Source of the DNA: Maea johnstoni
Taxonomy: Eukaryota; Annelida; Polychaeta; Spionida; Magelonidae
Assembly: GCA_963942565.1 (NCBI GenBank)
Contig: CAWWDR010001049.1
Span: 124,001-188,000, forward strand
Length of the DNA stretch: 64,000 nucleotides
Direction: 5' to 3'
Shown: in pieces, positions 9,508-18,666 of the stretch
Position numbering within the stretch: position 1 is the stretch's first letter
How the letters are laid out: each line of letters starts with the position of its first letter
Notes under the pieces: model-generated
Database searches by the model: none
Seen by the model: only the letters and a program-made list of their open reading frames with translations
What the model was told of the DNA's origin: nothing
Made by a program: the position numbers and the translations under genes

Positions 9508-10769
9508 TTGTTTCTGTCTATTCACATTAATGCCGTAGGGAGTTTTATCGGGTCTATCCTGATCCTGATATTTGCACTCTACAGTCTTATTTATATAAAT
9601 GCCTTTCGAACTGACCGGATTGTAGCCGATTTCTTTACATTACAGATCAGCCTATTCATATTCCTCTTTGGAAATGCCATGTATGTATCGGGCAATGACC
9701 CCTCTTACGTATTATTCTGGACAAAAATTTGTTATATCGGAGCGGCCTCGACTATAGTCACCAGTTACCGTTTCAGCGAAACCATAGTGGAAAAAAGAAA
9801 TATAATATTATGTCGATCCTTAGAAGTGTTTACCGCCCTGGTCTTATTAATGATCATATTGCCGGGACAGTATTTATTTACAAATCAGTTAAACACACTA
9901 AAATCCCATAGTTCTGTAGTAAAAGGTCCCTTTTTCCCTTATATGGTAATTTCTATTTTAATACTGGTAGCATTTTTTCTGGGCAGATTGAGCTATTTTA
10001 TTTTATCTGACAAAGAGAGAAGAAAAGGCGGCAGCCCCATTATAATTGGTCTTATACTCTGGTTTATCGGAACGGCGTATGATGGAATATTCGCAGCCAT
10101 TCTATCAAAAACCCGGCCACAGTTATGGATCGGTCCAACGATTATGGCTTTCTGCCTGGCCTTATTCACTACGAAAATTGCCGAACACAGACACAATGAA
10201 ATAGAACGAATTAAATCGGAAAAGGAAAAAATTTATAACAATCTTATTCACGATAAAGTATCGGGAATTTTTACCAGGGAATACATTTATGAAAGCCTGA
10301 TCCAGAGAATATCTCAGCAGGAGCGAAATATGAGAAAAGATTCGCTGGTGTTTCTGGATATCGATAATTTCAAATTGCTAAATGATGAATTGGAACATAA
10401 AACCGGTGACCAGATATTGGGACTGTTGGGAAAAGTCTTGAGAACAATACTCGTCAAGGGGATATTCCCGCTCGACTGGGAGGTGATGAATTTCTCATCC
10501 TTCTCGACGACTGTGATGAAACGGGAGCCCTTTCAGTCATGGAAAATATAAAAAAGCTGTTTGACAAAGAATTACATAAAACTTTGGACTATTGGAAAAA
10601 TAATAATATGATCTCCTTGAGCATTGGAATTGTAACTAATATTCATTGGGGTGATAATCCAGAAGATATCATTCACAAAGCGGACCTGGCTATGTATCGA
10701 TCAAAAAGAGATGGTAAAAACAGAATTTCTATATATGACACCCAAATGGAAGCAATTACAAATAACTAA
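9508..10769 (+). pseudogene. Seven-helix membrane diguanylate cyclase (GGDEF), frame changed once
   Basis: The N-terminal ~220 residues hold seven hydrophobic segments like the histidine-kinase 7TM sensor region. A GGDEF domain begins at about residue 245 (HDKVSGIFTREYIYE; FLDIDNFKLLND). A TTG start at 9508 has a TTGGAG site. Near 10451 the frame changes (one A short). The second frame carries RQGD, five residues later GGDEF, then the C-terminal MISLSIGI and ADLAMYRSKRDGKNR. So both the active site and the product-inhibition I-site (RxxD) are intact in the DNA. If whole it would make cyclic di-GMP. Confidence 0.75.
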
Positions 10770-10867
10770 ATAATCGTGATAGAGCTAATTTAAATATATT
10801 TAAAAAAGAACTTTCAATTCGGGAATATCTGAATAAACTAGTAATAATATCTTCTGAGGAGCTCTAT

Positions 10868-11292
10868 GTGAAATGGCAAAAAAATGGTTTTATTATTACC
10901 GATTCCAAAGACGAAATCGATCTTAAATTTATTACTGAATCACTACAGCAAACCTATTGGGGCAGAAGGCAGACCGGATGAGCTCATAAAGAAATCCATG
11001 GATAATTCTGTTGTTCTTTCAATATTCAAAGATTCGCAGCAAATAGGCTTTGCCAGGATCGTAAGCGACTTTTCCTGTTTCGCCTGGTTATGCGATGTAT
11101 ATATCAATCCGGATTTTAGAGGAAATGGACTTGGGAAATTTCTAATGTCCTGTATTTCAGAACATCCGGCAACGAATGTTCGAATGAAATATACTGGCGA
11201 CGAAAGACGCCCATTGCCTGTATGAGCAATATGGTTACGAACGAAAAGAAATGATGTTCAAAAAGACAGATTATGAGAGCTTGCAGAATTGA
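10868..11292 (+). pseudogene. GNAT acetyltransferase of the YWAxGR type, frame changed twice
   Basis: A GTG at 10868 with a GAGGAG site opens a frame reading VKWQKNGFIITDSKDEID, typical for small GNATs of about 140 residues. A run of four G near 10964 shifts the frame; three would read YWAEGRPDE. The middle (GFARIVSDFSCFAWLCDVYINPDFRGNGLGKFL) carries the acetyl-CoA loop. A second change near 11200 separates the C-terminus LYEQYGYERKEMMF. The final TGA overlaps the TTG start of rppH as TTGA, which argues that the downstream frame is the native one. Substrate unknown. Confidence 0.65.
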
Positions 11293-11747
11293 AAAGATTC
11301 AGACAGGCCGTTATGGCTATATTTGTGAATGAAAAGAATGAAATACTAATTGGCTCATCACCACGGGACGGGGGATATAAAATTCCTCAGGGAGGTTTAG
11401 AGTCTGGAGAGACACCTGTAGAAGGTGTCAGAAGAGAAGTGATGGAAGAGCTTGGAGTAACGATTAAGGACTCGGATTTATTTCCCATGACTGAGAAAAG
11501 AGTACATTATCATTTCCCCAAAGCGGAATCACAATGGAATCCCTATCTTGGTCAGGAGTTTTATATATTTAAGATACAGTTCAGAGAATCCATGAACCCG
11601 ACTCCTCAGGATGATGAATTTGATAAATTAATATGGGTAGCTCCGGAAAATTTTAAAAAGTACAATACCCATCATAGAGCCGAAGCCTATGAGAAAGCTT
11701 TAAGAATATATGGATTATTGTCCGAATTTGAAATTAACTGTTTATAA
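11289..11747 (+). CDS. rppH: RppH-like Nudix RNA pyrophosphohydrolase
   Basis: A 152-residue Nudix protein. The Nudix box is complete: GGLESGETPVEGVRREVMEE then LG, with the metal-binding glutamates in REVMEELG. YKIPQGG before the box and the WNPYLGQEF segment are typical of RppH, which removes pyrophosphate from RNA 5' ends and starts decay. The TTG start at 11289 keeps the conserved strand FRQAVMAIFVN; the next ATG would cut it. It overlaps the preceding acetyltransferase frame by 4 nt. A dinucleoside polyphosphatase is the main alternative. Confidence 0.8.
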   Translation: MKRFRQAVMAIFVNEKNEILIGSSPRDGGYKIPQGGLESGETPVEGVRREVMEELGVTIKDSDLFPMTEKRVHYHFPKAESQWNPYLGQEFYIFKIQFRESMNPTPQDDEFDKLIWVAPENFKKYNTHHRAEAYEKALRIYGLLSEFEINCL

Positions 11748-11775
11748 TTGTCAAATTTTCATTTAATATTAAAAT

Positions 11776-13053
11776 ATGACTGTCAAAATAAATATGATTC
11801 AAAAATCCTTTTTCATTTCATTTTTACTGATTGTGGTATTAATTGCCTCTCTATTTATAAACATTCCCTTTAAACGAATCATTCAGACAGCCGATATATT
11901 GATTTTGTTGATTATCAGTGTCGTTCAATTATTAGAGTTTATCAGAATTAAAAAACTTCTTATAAAAACAAGTGATATCCTCTCTCAGGGGAATGAAAGA
12001 GATTTCTCCGTCTTAAAAGAGAAAGAGAAAAATATAATCAATTACAAAATAACCAACCTCATTGAACAGCTGGAAGATTCAGTAAAGCAATCCAATACAA
12101 TCCTCGAAGAAAAGGAATTGCTGGAGAAAGAGGTTCGTGAATATAAATCATCAATAGAGAACATTCAGAATGGTATAAGCAAAGATGTTGTAGAAGTAAA
12201 ACGGCAAATTACAAATTCGGTTGCCGTGATTGATAAAATGCTGATCGATTTTTCCATATTAAAGAGCTCCTGTGATACAGAAGATGATTTGTTAAATAAC
12301 CTTCTTGATGTTTATTCCTCATTCGAAAAGGATTTCAGTAAAATTAATCACTCTATCGACAAGTCAAAAAATATCAGTGATAAAGAGATCAATCGCTCTG
12401 GATTACTGATTGATACAATTTCCAACCTTTATGATAAATCCGAAAGTAATGATGAGCAGTTAAAGACCATTTTCAAGGGAATAGATAATATAAGGGAAGT
12501 AACGGATATCATAAACGAGGTAGCTGAAAAAGCTTCAATACTATCTCTGAATGCCTCAATTGAAAGCGCACATGCCGGTGAGGCCGGTAAGGGATTTGCC
12601 GTAGTCGCTGAAGAGGTCGGCGTACTGGCTGATTCGACCTCAGAGCATGCGGAAAATATTAATGAAGCTCTCTATTCTGTTTCAGACCTTATAAGCGATA
12701 GCCAGAGTAATGACGAAGATGGCATTAATTCCTATCCGGAATTAATCAGTGATGTAAAGTCCATCAATCAGGCATTCATAAAAATCAAAGATCTGCTCGA
12801 CACTTTATCCTTTATGAAGAAACCTCAACCTATCGATATAAAAGATATAAAGACCAAAGACAAAAATATTCTTACAAGTAACATCAATTCTTTAAGATCG
12901 ATGAAAAAAGACTTGGATACTTCTATTGAAAAAGTCGGTCAGTTATCCCTTCTAAAAACATACTTTGAGAATAAAAAAGAATTGGAATCTCCCATGTATT
13001 TCCTTGAAACATCTGTCAAACCAGTTGATAGTGAAGATCCAATAGATTTATGA
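11776..13053 (+). CDS. Methyl-accepting chemotaxis-like signalling protein
   Basis: Two hydrophobic segments lie near the N-terminus (about residues 10-30 and 36-52) with almost no periplasmic loop between them. A long coiled coil follows, then the conserved chemoreceptor hairpin tip (about residues 245-290; [20 protein letters not shown] and [15 protein letters not shown]). That tip binds CheA and CheW. With no ligand domain it may sense membrane or cytoplasmic state, or be a receptor that has lost its sensor. The C-terminal ~100 residues do not resemble the usual second half of the signalling bundle. Confidence 0.8.
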   Translation: MTVKINMIQKSFFISFLLIVVLIASLFINIPFKRIIQTADILILLIISVVQLLEFIRIKKLLIKTSDILSQGNERDFSVLKEKEKNIINYKITNLIEQLEDSVKQSNTILEEKELLEKEVREYKSSIENIQNGISKDVVEVKRQITNSVAVIDKMLIDFSILKSSCDTEDDLLNNLLDVYSSFEKDFSKINHSIDKSKNISDKEINRSGLLIDTISNLYDKSESNDEQLKTIFKGIDNIREVTDIINEVAEKASILSLNASIESAHAGEAGKGFAVVAEEVGVLADSTSEHAENINEALYSVSDLISDSQSNDEDGINSYPELISDVKSINQAFIKIKDLLDTLSFMKKPQPIDIKDIKTKDKNILTSNINSLRSMKKDLDTSIEKVGQLSLLKTYFENKKELESPMYFLETSVKPVDSEDPIDL

Positions 13054-13098
13054 AAATAAAAGTGTTTTTTATGGCACTTGAAACCGTAATAAAAGAAG

Positions 13099-13854
13099 AT
13101 GAACGAAACCTTAAAACTTATACACAACAGAAAGTCTGTTCGAAAATATATCGATAAAGATATTAACAGAGATTTTAAAGATAAAATTATCCATGCGGCG
13201 ATGAGAGCTCCCACGGCAGGAAATATGATGCTGTACACCATAATCGAAGTGGAAGATCAAAGCCTTAAAGACAAACTTGCCGTCAGCTGCGATAACCAGC
13301 CATTTATAGCCCAGGCCCCCTTCGTACTGCTGTTCCTGGCTGATTACCAGAGATGGAATGACTTCTTTGTTGAATCGGGAGTTGAAAATGCCAAACACCC
13401 AGAAGAAGGAGATTTGATGCTTGCCTGCAGCGATGCCTTAATTGCTGCTCAAAATGCTGTAATCGCTGCTGAATCTATGGGAATCGGCTCATGTTACATT
13501 GGAGATATTCTTGAAAATTATGAATATCATAAAGACTTATTCGATCTTCCCGATTATACCCTGCCTATTACCATGATCTGCTTTGGCTATCCCAATGAGA
13601 ACTATCCCACAAAAAAACCGGCGCCCCGCTATCCTCAGGAATTTGTCCATTACAAGGATAAGTATAAGAGACTAAACTCTGATGATTTTCATAAAATGTA
13701 TAAGCCTATAGAAGAAAGGTATTTTACTACCGGAGAATTCATTGAGGGTGCATCTAATATCGGTCAGCATTTTTACATTAAAAAACATACCAGCGATTTC
13801 ATGGAAGAGATGAATCGGTCAGTTCGGGAAGCACTAAAAATATGGAAAAAATGA
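13099..13854 (+). CDS. Nitroreductase family FMN oxidoreductase
   Basis: A 251-residue nitroreductase. NRKSVRKYIDKDI at residues 10-22 and MRAPTAGNMMLY (about 35-46) are the FMN-binding N-terminal motifs. AAQNAVIAAESMGIGSCYIGDI (about 116-137) is the central helix, followed by PITMICFGYPNENYPTKKPAPR. The length is typical of NfsA/FRP-like enzymes, which reduce quinones or nitro compounds with NAD(P)H. Its last codons overlap the thioesterase gene by 13 nt, so the two are co-translated. The physiological substrate is unknown. Confidence 0.85.
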   Translation: MNETLKLIHNRKSVRKYIDKDINRDFKDKIIHAAMRAPTAGNMMLYTIIEVEDQSLKDKLAVSCDNQPFIAQAPFVLLFLADYQRWNDFFVESGVENAKHPEEGDLMLACSDALIAAQNAVIAAESMGIGSCYIGDILENYEYHKDLFDLPDYTLPITMICFGYPNENYPTKKPAPRYPQEFVHYKDKYKRLNSDDFHKMYKPIEERYFTTGEFIEGASNIGQHFYIKKHTSDFMEEMNRSVREALKIWKK

Positions 13855-14591
13855 ACCTGCAGATAGAAGCGACAAGAAGAGTAGAATCATTTGATGCTGA
13901 TCTTCACAACAAACTCAAAATCAGCTCTCTCTTTAATTACATGCAGGATATCGCCTCTTTTCATGCTGAACAGCTGGGCGTTGGATATCACACGCTGCAG
14001 GAGAATAAAATATTCTGGGTTCTTTCCTGGGCAAAAACGGAAATACAGTCTCTACCCTCCTATGGCGAAACACTAAAGATAAAAACATGGGCGAAAGGGA
14101 AACACCGCCTTTTTTACATGCGTGACTTTGTTTTTTACAATGAAAACAGTGAAGAGATTATTCGGGCCACTTCAGCCTGGTTGCTGCTCAATTCCGAAAC
14201 AAAAAGAATGACCGACTTAAGTAAAATCGGCATAGATTTACCTTCATTTCCAGAGGAACATGCGATAGAAGAGTATCCGGGGAAATTTAAGTTTGATGTC
14301 GGTGTTCCATCTCAATTCGATAGAAAGATATATTACTCCGATATTGATATCAATGAGCATGTCAACAATTCCAGATACATAGAATTCATTCTCGATTGCT
14401 ACAATCAGAAAGAGCACAATGAAAAGAAAATCAGTTCCCTCACCATAGCGTATAAAGGTGAAACTCATTTTATGGACGAGTTAAATATAGAAAAAAGCTC
14501 TTTGAGCGATGAATCATCAGCAGATTTTATAAAAGCTGTGCGCAAAGAAGATTCAAAAGAGGTATTTAACGCCCTGATAAACTGGAAGTAG
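13842..14591 (+). CDS. Acyl-ACP thioesterase
   Basis: A 249-residue FatA/bacterial-type acyl-ACP thioesterase with two hot-dog domains. Domain 1 is about 1-140 (LFNYMQDIASFHAEQLGVG, then WVLSWAKTEIQ and TWAKG). Domain 2 is about 150-249, with YYSDIDINEHVNNSRYIEFI holding the Asp/Asn-His residues used in catalysis. It releases free fatty acids from acyl carrier protein. ATG 13842 lies inside the end of the nitroreductase gene, so the pair forms a unit. Confidence 0.9.
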   Translation: MEKMNLQIEATRRVESFDADLHNKLKISSLFNYMQDIASFHAEQLGVGYHTLQENKIFWVLSWAKTEIQSLPSYGETLKIKTWAKGKHRLFYMRDFVFYNENSEEIIRATSAWLLLNSETKRMTDLSKIGIDLPSFPEEHAIEEYPGKFKFDVGVPSQFDRKIYYSDIDINEHVNNSRYIEFILDCYNQKEHNEKKISSLTIAYKGETHFMDELNIEKSSLSDESSADFIKAVRKEDSKEVFNALINWK

Positions 14592-14637
14592 AAATTCGAA
14601 TTGAAAGTTTTCCTACATTTTAGTATGATCTGTATTT

Positions 14638-16194
14638 ATGAATACAATTCAGGACTCTATCCACTATAGAAAACAGATACAGAATATGACTCTCCTTTTT
14701 GAAGTGAGTCAATTACTCGATAAAAGTATGGACCTGAAAGAGGTCATATCACCGGTGCTGCAGACAATTGCCGACAGCACAAGTTTCAATACTCTCGTTT
14801 TAACTCTTATTGATGAAAATACAAGAGAGATTACAGTTGAAACTTCCCTTGGATTACCGGAAAAAGCCGCTAAACTAGCGGTTTACAAACTGGGTGAAGG
14901 TATAACCGGAAAAGTAGTAGAGACCGGTGAACCAATGATTATTCCCCATATTACCGAAGATGATGATTATCTGGATAAAATGGACCAGATGGGCAGAAAA
15001 AAAGAAGACCGGTCATACATCTGCGTCCCGGTGAAACAGGGAACCATCTGCCTGGGTACCTTAGGTGCAGGTAGAATTTTTACAAATGAAACAGAATTGG
15101 ATGAAGATTCCAGAATTCTGACAATCATTGCTTCACTTATCGCAAGAGCGGCAGAGCTTCGCAAACGGGCCAGTGAGGAAAAGCGACAGCTTACCCAGGA
15201 AAATACCCGATTGCAAAGGGAGCTAAAGGAAAAATTCCGACCCGATAATATGATCGGGAATTCCCAGAATATGCAGGAAGTCTTTTCACTGATCAATCAG
15301 GTGACCAAAAGCGATGCCACTGTACTGATTCGAGGTGAAAGCGGTACGGGAAAAGAGCTGGTAGCCCATGCCATACACTACAACAGCTTGAGGGCTGAGC
15401 GGCCTTTCATAAGAGTGAACTGCGCGGCATTACCGGAAAGTGTTATCGAAAGCGAACTATTCGGTCATGAAAAAGGTTCTTTTACAGGTGCCGTAGCGAC
15501 CAGAAAAGGCCGGTTTGAAATGGCCGACGGCGGAACCATATTCCTCGATGAAATCGGTGAGCTCTCCCAGATGACACAAATCAAGCTGCTCCGCGTACTT
15601 CAGGAAAGGGAAATAGAACGGGTCGGTTCCATGAATACTATTAAAATAAATGTCCGGGTTATAACCGCTACAAATAGAAACCTGGAAGAAGAGATAAAAA
15701 AAGGTTCTTTCCGAGAGGATCTCTATTACAGACTCAATGTTTTCCCCATACACATCCCGCCGTTGAGACAGAGGAAAACCGATATAATGCTGCTGGCTGA
15801 CTTCTTCGTGGAAAAATATGGAAAAAAGAACAATAAGAACATAAAAAGAATAACCAGTACGTCAATCGACCTGTTCCAAAGCTACCATTGGCCGGGAAAC
15901 GTAAGAGAACTTGAAAACGTAATTGAAAGAGCAGCCCTTCTCAGTACTGACGATGTAATCCATGCTTATCATCTTCCACCATCTTTGCAATCGGCGGAAA
16001 GCACTGATACTTCCTTGCATTCCACTTTAGAAGAAGCCGTTGAATCTCTGGAGAAAGAATTAATTAAAGATGCACTGAAAACTGCCAGAGGAAATAGAGC
16101 ATCCGCTGCAAGAGCTCTTGGCATCTCCGAGAGAATCATGGGTCTCAGAGTTGATAAATATGGTATTATCTGCGCAAAATATAAGAACAGATGA
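14638..16194 (+). CDS. NifA-like sigma-54-dependent activator (GAF-AAA-HTH)
   Basis: A 518-residue enhancer-binding protein. It has a GAF domain (about 25-180), a linker helix, and an AAA+ domain (about 205-440) with Walker A GESGTGKE, the sigma-54 contact loop [15 protein letters not shown], Walker [12 protein letters not shown] and the arginine-finger region [15 protein letters not shown] Fis-type HTH follows (about 475-515, [20 protein letters not shown]). This is NifA-like architecture. It is followed by amt, glnK and glnA, whose promoters carry sigma-54 boxes and paired palindromes, so it is the obvious candidate activator. The signal bound by GAF is unknown; 2-oxoglutarate is a reasonable guess. 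Confidence 0.9.
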   Translation: MNTIQDSIHYRKQIQNMTLLFEVSQLLDKSMDLKEVISPVLQTIADSTSFNTLVLTLIDENTREITVETSLGLPEKAAKLAVYKLGEGITGKVVETGEPMIIPHITEDDDYLDKMDQMGRKKEDRSYICVPVKQGTICLGTLGAGRIFTNETELDEDSRILTIIASLIARAAELRKRASEEKRQLTQENTRLQRELKEKFRPDNMIGNSQNMQEVFSLINQVTKSDATVLIRGESGTGKELVAHAIHYNSLRAERPFIRVNCAALPESVIESELFGHEKGSFTGAVATRKGRFEMADGGTIFLDEIGELSQMTQIKLLRVLQEREIERVGSMNTIKINVRVITATNRNLEEEIKKGSFREDLYYRLNVFPIHIPPLRQRKTDIMLLADFFVEKYGKKNNKNIKRITSTSIDLFQSYHWPGNVRELENVIERAALLSTDDVIHAYHLPPSLQSAESTDTSLHSTLEEAVESLEKELIKDALKTARGNRASAARALGISERIMGLRVDKYGIICAKYKNR

Positions 16195-16214
16195 GCAGCG
16201 AGACTCGCAGCTGC
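16195..16214 (+). other. Hairpin with loop GAGACTCGCA just after the activator gene
   Basis: The stem GCAGC/GCTGC holds the same 10-nt loop as the hairpin at 6427-6446. It begins one base after the activator's stop codon and runs into the first 51-bp repeat. The stems differ in sequence but both pair perfectly. Confidence 0.5.
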
Positions 16215-16370
16215 GAACCCGAAAAAGGCACGGGAACCCTTCATAGTAATCTCATTATCACCCGCGAACCCGAAAAAGGCACGGGAACCCTTCATAGTAA
16301 TCTCATTATCACCCGCGAACCCGAAAAAGGCACGGGAACCCTTCATAGTAATCTCATTATCACCCGCGAA
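16213..16370 (+). repeat. Three exact 51-bp tandem repeats
   Basis: The motif starting GCGAACCCGAAAAAGGCACG recurs at 16213, 16264 and 16315 with no mismatch, plus a 5-bp start of a fourth copy at 16366. The period is 51 bp, so an overlapping open frame reads 17-residue repeats (EPEKGTGTLHSNLIITR), but that frame has no ribosome site or homology and is not called as a gene. The array lies between the activator gene and the amt control region. Identical copies mean recent expansion. Confidence 0.9.
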
Positions 16371-16448
16371 ATAGAATCACTCAAGATGTTATTTTACAAC
16401 ATAAAAGCTAAACTAATTAGAAATAATCCTGATTATAACTCACCAAGA

Positions 16449-16507
16449 CTTAATCGATAAAACATACAAATGCGTATGTTTTATCGATTAAGGATACATA
16501 TATGTAT
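16449..16507 (+). promoter_or_regulatory. Paired upstream activator sites for amt
   Basis: Two ATAC-N6-GTAT palindromes, at 16464-16477 and 16494-16507, have centres exactly 30 bp apart. The first lies inside a perfect 19-bp inverted repeat (CTTAATCGATAAAACATAC, 16449-16467, with its complement at 16474-16492). They lie about 160-200 bp upstream of a sigma-54 promoter, the right distance for enhancer sites. The same arrangement recurs before glnA. Confidence 0.7.
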
Positions 16508-16654
16508 GTTTTTACCAATTGAAAAAATTGTCATAAATTTGAAACAATCTCTAATTTAAAAAAATCATCTTTTCTATATTTCTTTGTAATACAAGAAAAT
16601 ACTTCATATTGAATCCCACAGTTTACAATTTGATTTTAATATTTTTCTCCAAAC

Positions 16655-16670
16655 TGGCACAGTCCCTGCA
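16655..16670 (+). promoter_or_regulatory. Sigma-54 promoter of amt
   Basis: TGGCAC-N6-TGCA, with GG (16656-16657) and GC (16668-16669) exactly 10 nt apart, matches the -24/-12 element of RpoN promoters. Transcription should start near 16681, leaving a short leader before the GGAGG site and ATG 16695. Confidence 0.85.
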
Positions 16671-16694
16671 ATTTAGTAGCCAATGGAGGAAATT

Positions 16695-18005
16695 ATGAAA
16701 AAAATTATATTACCACTTATTCTATTGCTGGTAATCAGCACGACAGCATTCGCAGGAGAGGCTTCAGTTGAAACACTTTCAGTCGCTATGGATATGATCT
16801 GGTTAACATTGGCAGCTGCTCTGGTATTCTTTATGCAGGCGGGATTTGCCATGGTTGAAATCGGATTGACCAGAGCTAAAAACGCTGGAAACATTATTAT
16901 GAAAAACCTGATGGACTTTTCCACTGGCGCACTAATATTCTGGGCAGTTGGCTGGGCGATTATATACGGTGCATCTTATGGTGGATTCAGTAATAATGTT
17001 CTCCTGAAAGTATCAGACTCATCGGTTCTGAGAGACTGGATATTCCAGGTCGTGTTTGCAGCAACAGCAGCGACAATTGTTTCAGGTGCTATGGCGGAAC
17101 GAACCAAGTTCAGTTCTTACCTGATCTATTCTGTATTTATCACCGGTATCATTTACCCTGTCTTCGGTAGCTTTACATGGGGTGGTGGATTCCTGGCGGA
17201 AATGGGATTCCATGACTTTGCAGGATCTACCATAGTTCATTCAGTTGGTGGTTGGGCTGCTCTTATGGGCGCTATCATCTTAGGACCCAGAGTCGGGAAA
17301 TATATTAAAAACGGAAAGAAAATAACTGTTAAGGCAATACCTGGACACAACATACCCTTAGCATCACTTGGTGTATTTATATTGTGGTTTGGCTGGTTTG
17401 GTTTTAATGCGGGATCGACTCTTTCCGGAACAGACTTATCAATTGCACATGTAGCAGTAACAACAACACTAGCAGCATCTGCCGGAGCAATATTCGCCAT
17501 GATGACAACATGGATCACTATGGGCAAACCCGATGTATCAATGTCATTGAACGGAGCATTAGCAGGACTTGTTGGTATAACAGCAGGAACATGGGCTGTA
17601 ACACCTTTAGCTGCCGTTATTATCGGTGCTTTAGCAGGAATCATTGTAGTATTCTCAGTAGAGTTCTTTGATAAAGTATTACACATAGATGACCCGGTCG
17701 GTGCAATTTCCGTACACGGTGTATGTGGGGCATTCGGAACAATAGCTGTTGGATTATTTGCCAACCGTCCGGACGATGGTCTTCTAGGACTATTTTATGG
17801 TGGTGGATTTGAATTACTGGGAGTACAGGCACTGGGAGTTCTCGTGGGATTTGTATGGGTAACAGTAACTGCAGGTATTCTATTCTTCCTGATCAAAAAG
17901 ACTACAGGTCTTCGAGTTACAGAAGAAGAAGAGCGACGAGGACTGGATATGGAAGAACATGGTACAGAATCTTATCACGGATTCCAGATTTTCCAGAATG
18001 TGTAA
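16695..18005 (+). CDS. amt: Ammonium transporter Amt
   Basis: An Amt/MEP/Rh channel of 436 residues. It starts at ATG 16695 behind GGAGG; the ATG 12 nt upstream overlaps that site. A signal peptide (MKKIILPLILLLVISTTAFA) precedes the usual 11 helices. Typical stretches are FFMQAGFAMVEIGLTRAKNA, STIVHSVGGWAALMGAIILG, LGVFILWFGWFGFNAGST and DDPVGAISVHGVCGAFGTI; the His in IVHS and VHGV are the pore histidines. It is the first gene of an amt-glnK operon under a sigma-54 promoter, so it should be made under nitrogen limitation. Confidence 0.95.
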   Translation: MKKIILPLILLLVISTTAFAGEASVETLSVAMDMIWLTLAAALVFFMQAGFAMVEIGLTRAKNAGNIIMKNLMDFSTGALIFWAVGWAIIYGASYGGFSNNVLLKVSDSSVLRDWIFQVVFAATAATIVSGAMAERTKFSSYLIYSVFITGIIYPVFGSFTWGGGFLAEMGFHDFAGSTIVHSVGGWAALMGAIILGPRVGKYIKNGKKITVKAIPGHNIPLASLGVFILWFGWFGFNAGSTLSGTDLSIAHVAVTTTLAASAGAIFAMMTTWITMGKPDVSMSLNGALAGLVGITAGTWAVTPLAAVIIGALAGIIVVFSVEFFDKVLHIDDPVGAISVHGVCGAFGTIAVGLFANRPDDGLLGLFYGGGFELLGVQALGVLVGFVWVTVTAGILFFLIKKTTGLRVTEEEERRGLDMEEHGTESYHGFQIFQNV

Positions 18006-18026
18006 TAAGGGAGGGATACAATAATT

Positions 18027-18368
18027 ATGAAACTAATAATAGCTTATATACAGCCACACAAATTAAATGAAGTAAAACAGGAATTATTTAAAGACGACAT
18101 CCATAAAATATCTGTCACAAACTCAAAAGGTTGTGGTCAGCAGAAGGGTTATCATGAGTCTTACAGAGGTGTTGATATTGAGGTTAATCTTCTGGATAAA
18201 GTCAGAATTGAGATTGCTGTGAATGATGAATTTGTGGATAGAACAACATCGGCAATCATTAAGGGCGCCAGATCCGGAGAGATTGGCGATGGAAAAATAT
18301 TCGTATTGCCAATAGAACAGACAATTAGAATCAGAAGCGGAGAAACAGCTGAAGTAGCCATCGGATAA
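18027..18368 (+). CDS. glnK: P-II nitrogen regulatory protein, GlnK-like
   Basis: A 113-residue P-II signal protein, 21 nt after amt, as in most amt-glnK pairs where GlnK plugs the channel. The B-loop region is [20 protein letters not shown] and the T-loop runs from about 37 to 55. Position 51, the tyrosine that is uridylylated in enteric GlnB/GlnK, is Ile here (YRGVDI, residues 46-51), though Tyr46 is kept. Control is therefore likely through ATP/ADP and 2-oxoglutarate alone. Whether it also acts on the nearby activator is inference. Confidence 0.9.
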   Translation: MKLIIAYIQPHKLNEVKQELFKDDIHKISVTNSKGCGQQKGYHESYRGVDIEVNLLDKVRIEIAVNDEFVDRTTSAIIKGARSGEIGDGKIFVLPIEQTIRIRSGETAEVAIG

Positions 18369-18376
18369 TAAAAGTT

Positions 18377-18468
18377 ACAAAAATGTATGAACAACCCCTT
18401 CAATTGCAGTGTTGGAAGATCAAAAATTACCCACATTGATCAATTCTAAGGATTTCATACATTTTTGT
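18377..18468 (+). repeat. 15-bp inverted repeat after glnK, overlapping the glnA control sites
   Basis: ACAAAAATGTATGAA (18377-18391) is perfectly complementary to TTCATACATTTTTGT (18454-18468) across a 62-nt spacer. The left arm includes a near-match to the activator palindrome (TTAC-N6-GTAT, 18375-18388) and the right arm includes a full one. It may act as a weak terminator of amt-glnK or bring two regulator sites together. Confidence 0.55.
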
Positions 18469-18500
18469 ATATTTTCCATAATAATCATACGTAAACGTAT
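18457..18500 (+). promoter_or_regulatory. Paired upstream activator sites for glnA
   Basis: Two ATAC-N6-GTAT palindromes, at 18457-18470 and 18487-18500, again have centres exactly 30 bp apart, and the second extends to CATACGT-AA-ACGTATG. They lie about 120-170 bp upstream of the glnA sigma-54 promoter. Motif, spacing and position match those before amt. Confidence 0.7.
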
Positions 18501-18608
18501 GTATTTACCTATACTTAAGTATCTTAAATATACTACATTGTCTTTTATTAAAACATAAACTATTACAATACAAGTAATTATAGAGCAGTATTCATGAAAT
18601 ACTAAAAA

Positions 18609-18625
18609 TTGGCATGATTACTGCT
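18609..18625 (+). promoter_or_regulatory. Sigma-54 promoter of glnA
   Basis: TTGGCATGATTACTGCT: GG (18611-18612) and GC (18623-18624) are exactly 10 nt apart, a close match to the RpoN -24/-12 consensus. Transcription should start near 18636, about 30 nt before the ATG. Confidence 0.85.
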
Positions 18626-18666
18626 ATATAATTATCAAGATAACAAATGAATGGAGATTATAAAAA

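Noticed and set aside
16213-16370. CRISPR array
   Set aside because: The units are directly adjacent with no variable spacers, only three copies, and no cas genes are in the window.
16191-16460. Open frame of 89 codons with three 17-residue repeats after the activator gene
   Set aside because: It is the in-frame image of a 51-bp DNA repeat, overlaps the activator stop, has no ribosome site and matches no family.
18377-18468. Rho-independent terminator of amt-glnK
   Set aside because: The 62-nt loop is long and the right arm is not followed by a clean T run; the arms coincide with regulator palindromes, so it is listed as a repeat instead.
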